A DNA stretch of 64,000 nucleotides. Source: Chionoecetes opilio (lineage: Eukaryota; Arthropoda; Malacostraca; Decapoda; Majidae). The first letter of the stretch is position 1. The number at the start of each line of letters is the position of its first letter. Location: assembly GCA_016584305.1 (NCBI GenBank), contig JACEEZ010000427.1:136001-200000 (forward strand), read 5' to 3'. The notes below the pieces were generated by a model that was not told the origin of the DNA, did no database searches, and worked only from the letters and a program-made list of their open reading frames with translations. Made by a program: the position numbers and the translations under genes. Below, one piece after another: positions 62,469-64,000 of this stretch.

Positions 62469-64000
62469 CAGGAGGATGACAATCATGACGATAATGACAT
62501 TGTAACTGATTATATTCGAGACCACGTACACAGGACGACTCCTTATGAAACTGCTGACCCAATGAGGCTGTCGGGCGCCTCGTAGCTCGACTGCCACATT
62601 TCGACAGCTGAGCTTACTGCAGCCATTAGGCGCAGTAAGTCCACCTGCCCGGGTCGCAGCAAAATTAATAAGACCATACTCTCCCACCTCCCAGATCGAG
62701 CCTTGGAGCGGCTGAGGGACGTCCTGAACGCGGCACTCTCGGCCGGATACTTCCCTGACTACTTCAAGGAGGCGGAGATGCGGATGATTGTCAAGCCGGG
62801 GAAGGTCACTACCCGACCTGACAGCTACCGTCCCATCTCCCTTCTGGAGGTTCCAGGGAAGGTCTTCGAGAGGGTCCTCATCAGGCGCTTGCGTGATCAC
62901 CTGGAGGGAGGCGACCTGTATAACCCGGCTCAGTATGGATTCCGGCGGGGGAGGGGCACACCTCACGCGATTGCCGTGGCCACGGAGACCCTGGCTGTCC
63001 ACGAGGCCTCCGGGAGTCGGTGTAATCTTGTCCTCCGGGATGTTAGCAAGGCGTTTGACAAGGTCTGGCATCTTGGGCTGAAATACAAGTTAATTCACCT
63101 AGGCCTGCCAGGTCATGTCGAGCGCTTACTTTGCGACTTCCTGGAGGACAGGTCCGCCAGGATAAAAGTGGGCCACCACTCTGGCCCCGCGTTTCCCTTG
63201 GACACCGGGGTCCCTCAGGGGAGTGTGCTCTCTCCTACGCTGTACTCCATCTATACCGGGGATTGCCCTGGCTCCATGGTGGGAGTCAACGTCCTGTATG
63301 CCGACGATGTTTCGCAGGTCGTCTTCCATCCGGGTCGGTCTAGGGACATGCTTAACGCTCGCACGGGGAGAGAGATCGCCAGAGTCAATTCCTATGAAGA
63401 GGATTGGAGGATTCAGACAAACTTGGGGAAGCTCACTGTCATCGCGATGGCCACCAGGAATCCCGCCCAGCTGCTGGTCGACGGAGACGCCGTGGACTTT
63501 CGCCCCTCGGGGTCTCTTCTCGGCCTACGCGTGACTGGGCGAGGATACACTGGTCACGTCAGCGAGAGAGTTGGTCGGGCCAAGGCGGCACTAACCATTT
63601 TCTTCCGATTCCGTGATCTGGCCCCAAGACTGAAACTCCACCTTGTCAAGGCCCTGGTGATCCCGATCCTCACGTATCCGCCTGTCCCGACGCACGCCTT
63701 GAGCAGGAGCGCCGTCAGCCGCCTCCAAAGGGTGCAGAACGCTGCACTGCGGTTTGCACTCGATACGAGATGGGATGACTTCATCCCGACAGAGACGCTA
63801 CACGAAGACGCCTGTCTCCCAGCTTTCAACGTCCAGCTCCACGAGATGGCCATGAAGGTGTGGCAGAAGATGGAGTCGGAAGGCTGGGAGCAGTACCTCG
63901 CACTCCAAGAGCTCCACCGCGGGGCACCGGACCGGAGCCACTCATGGTTCCCCAGGAGCCTGCTGGCTCTAGAAAGGGAGCCTGACCCTGCTCCCAGATA
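62469..64000 (+). mobile_element. LINE 2: reverse transcriptase, open to the window end
   Basis: A different non-LTR family joined directly to LINE 1. The same frame is read through from 62,469 with one stop (TAG at 62,583-62,585) and then stays open to the end. RT motifs: SYRPISLLEVPGKVFE, motif A LRDVSKAFDKVWH, motif B TGVPQGSVLSPTLY, motif C YADD at 63,297-63,308, then a typical C-terminal region (NAALRFALDTRWDDFIP). Confidence 0.9.
62586..64000 (+). CDS. Partial reverse transcriptase frame of LINE 2
   Basis: 471 codons without a stop after the TAG at 62,583, running off the right edge. It begins LDCHISTAELTAAIRRSK, so the stop interrupts a longer ORF2. The thumb and connection region continues to the window edge; any 3' domain lies outside. 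The intact 1.4 kb suggests a young or recently active element with one nonsense change. Confidence 0.88.

Overview
The window looks like a decapod crustacean nuclear genome, most likely a crab. I base this on two intron-rich animal genes, very dense dinucleotide repeats, tRNA-headed SINEs, RTE-like and jockey/I-like LINEs, and runs of the arthropod telomere motif TTAGG. This is inference from sequence character; no species is identified.

Layout. (1) 1-2,684: SINE, foldback element and a duplicated A-rich segment upstream of the first gene. (2) 2,685-12,774, plus strand: a GPATCH3 orthologue in eight coding exons. Its large first exon holds two coding minisatellites and one break in reading frame. 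Its introns hold a duplicated in-frame exon, two related foldback MITEs (one carrying a nested SINE), a 42-bp array, and a 5'-truncated RTE-type LINE with a 13-bp target duplication. (3) 12,775-32,675: no convincing host gene. It holds piggyBac-like and hAT-like MITEs, several foldback elements, a probable non-autonomous LTR element, a 154-bp satellite and a 1.7-kb element with 360-bp inverted ends that splits an older repeat. (4) 32,676-56,864, minus strand: a nine-exon gene encoding RING, B-box, coiled coil and a C-terminal cyclophilin domain, a TRIM-Cyp-like fusion of about 523 residues. All splice sites and phases agree, the stop codon is present, and an in-frame first exon lies across a 13.9-kb intron. 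(5) 56,865-60,300: simple repeats only. (6) 60,447-64,000: two adjoining degraded LINE fragments; the second has an open reverse transcriptase frame running off the window.

The two host genes are separate units on opposite strands, and nothing in the sequence shows that they work together. GPATCH3 is a nuclear G-patch protein. The TRIM-Cyp-like protein would be a RING E3 ligase whose target-binding end is a divergent cyclophilin: the catalytic Arg is kept, but several residues of the usual proline/cyclosporin pocket are changed. This gene is the most interesting object in the window.
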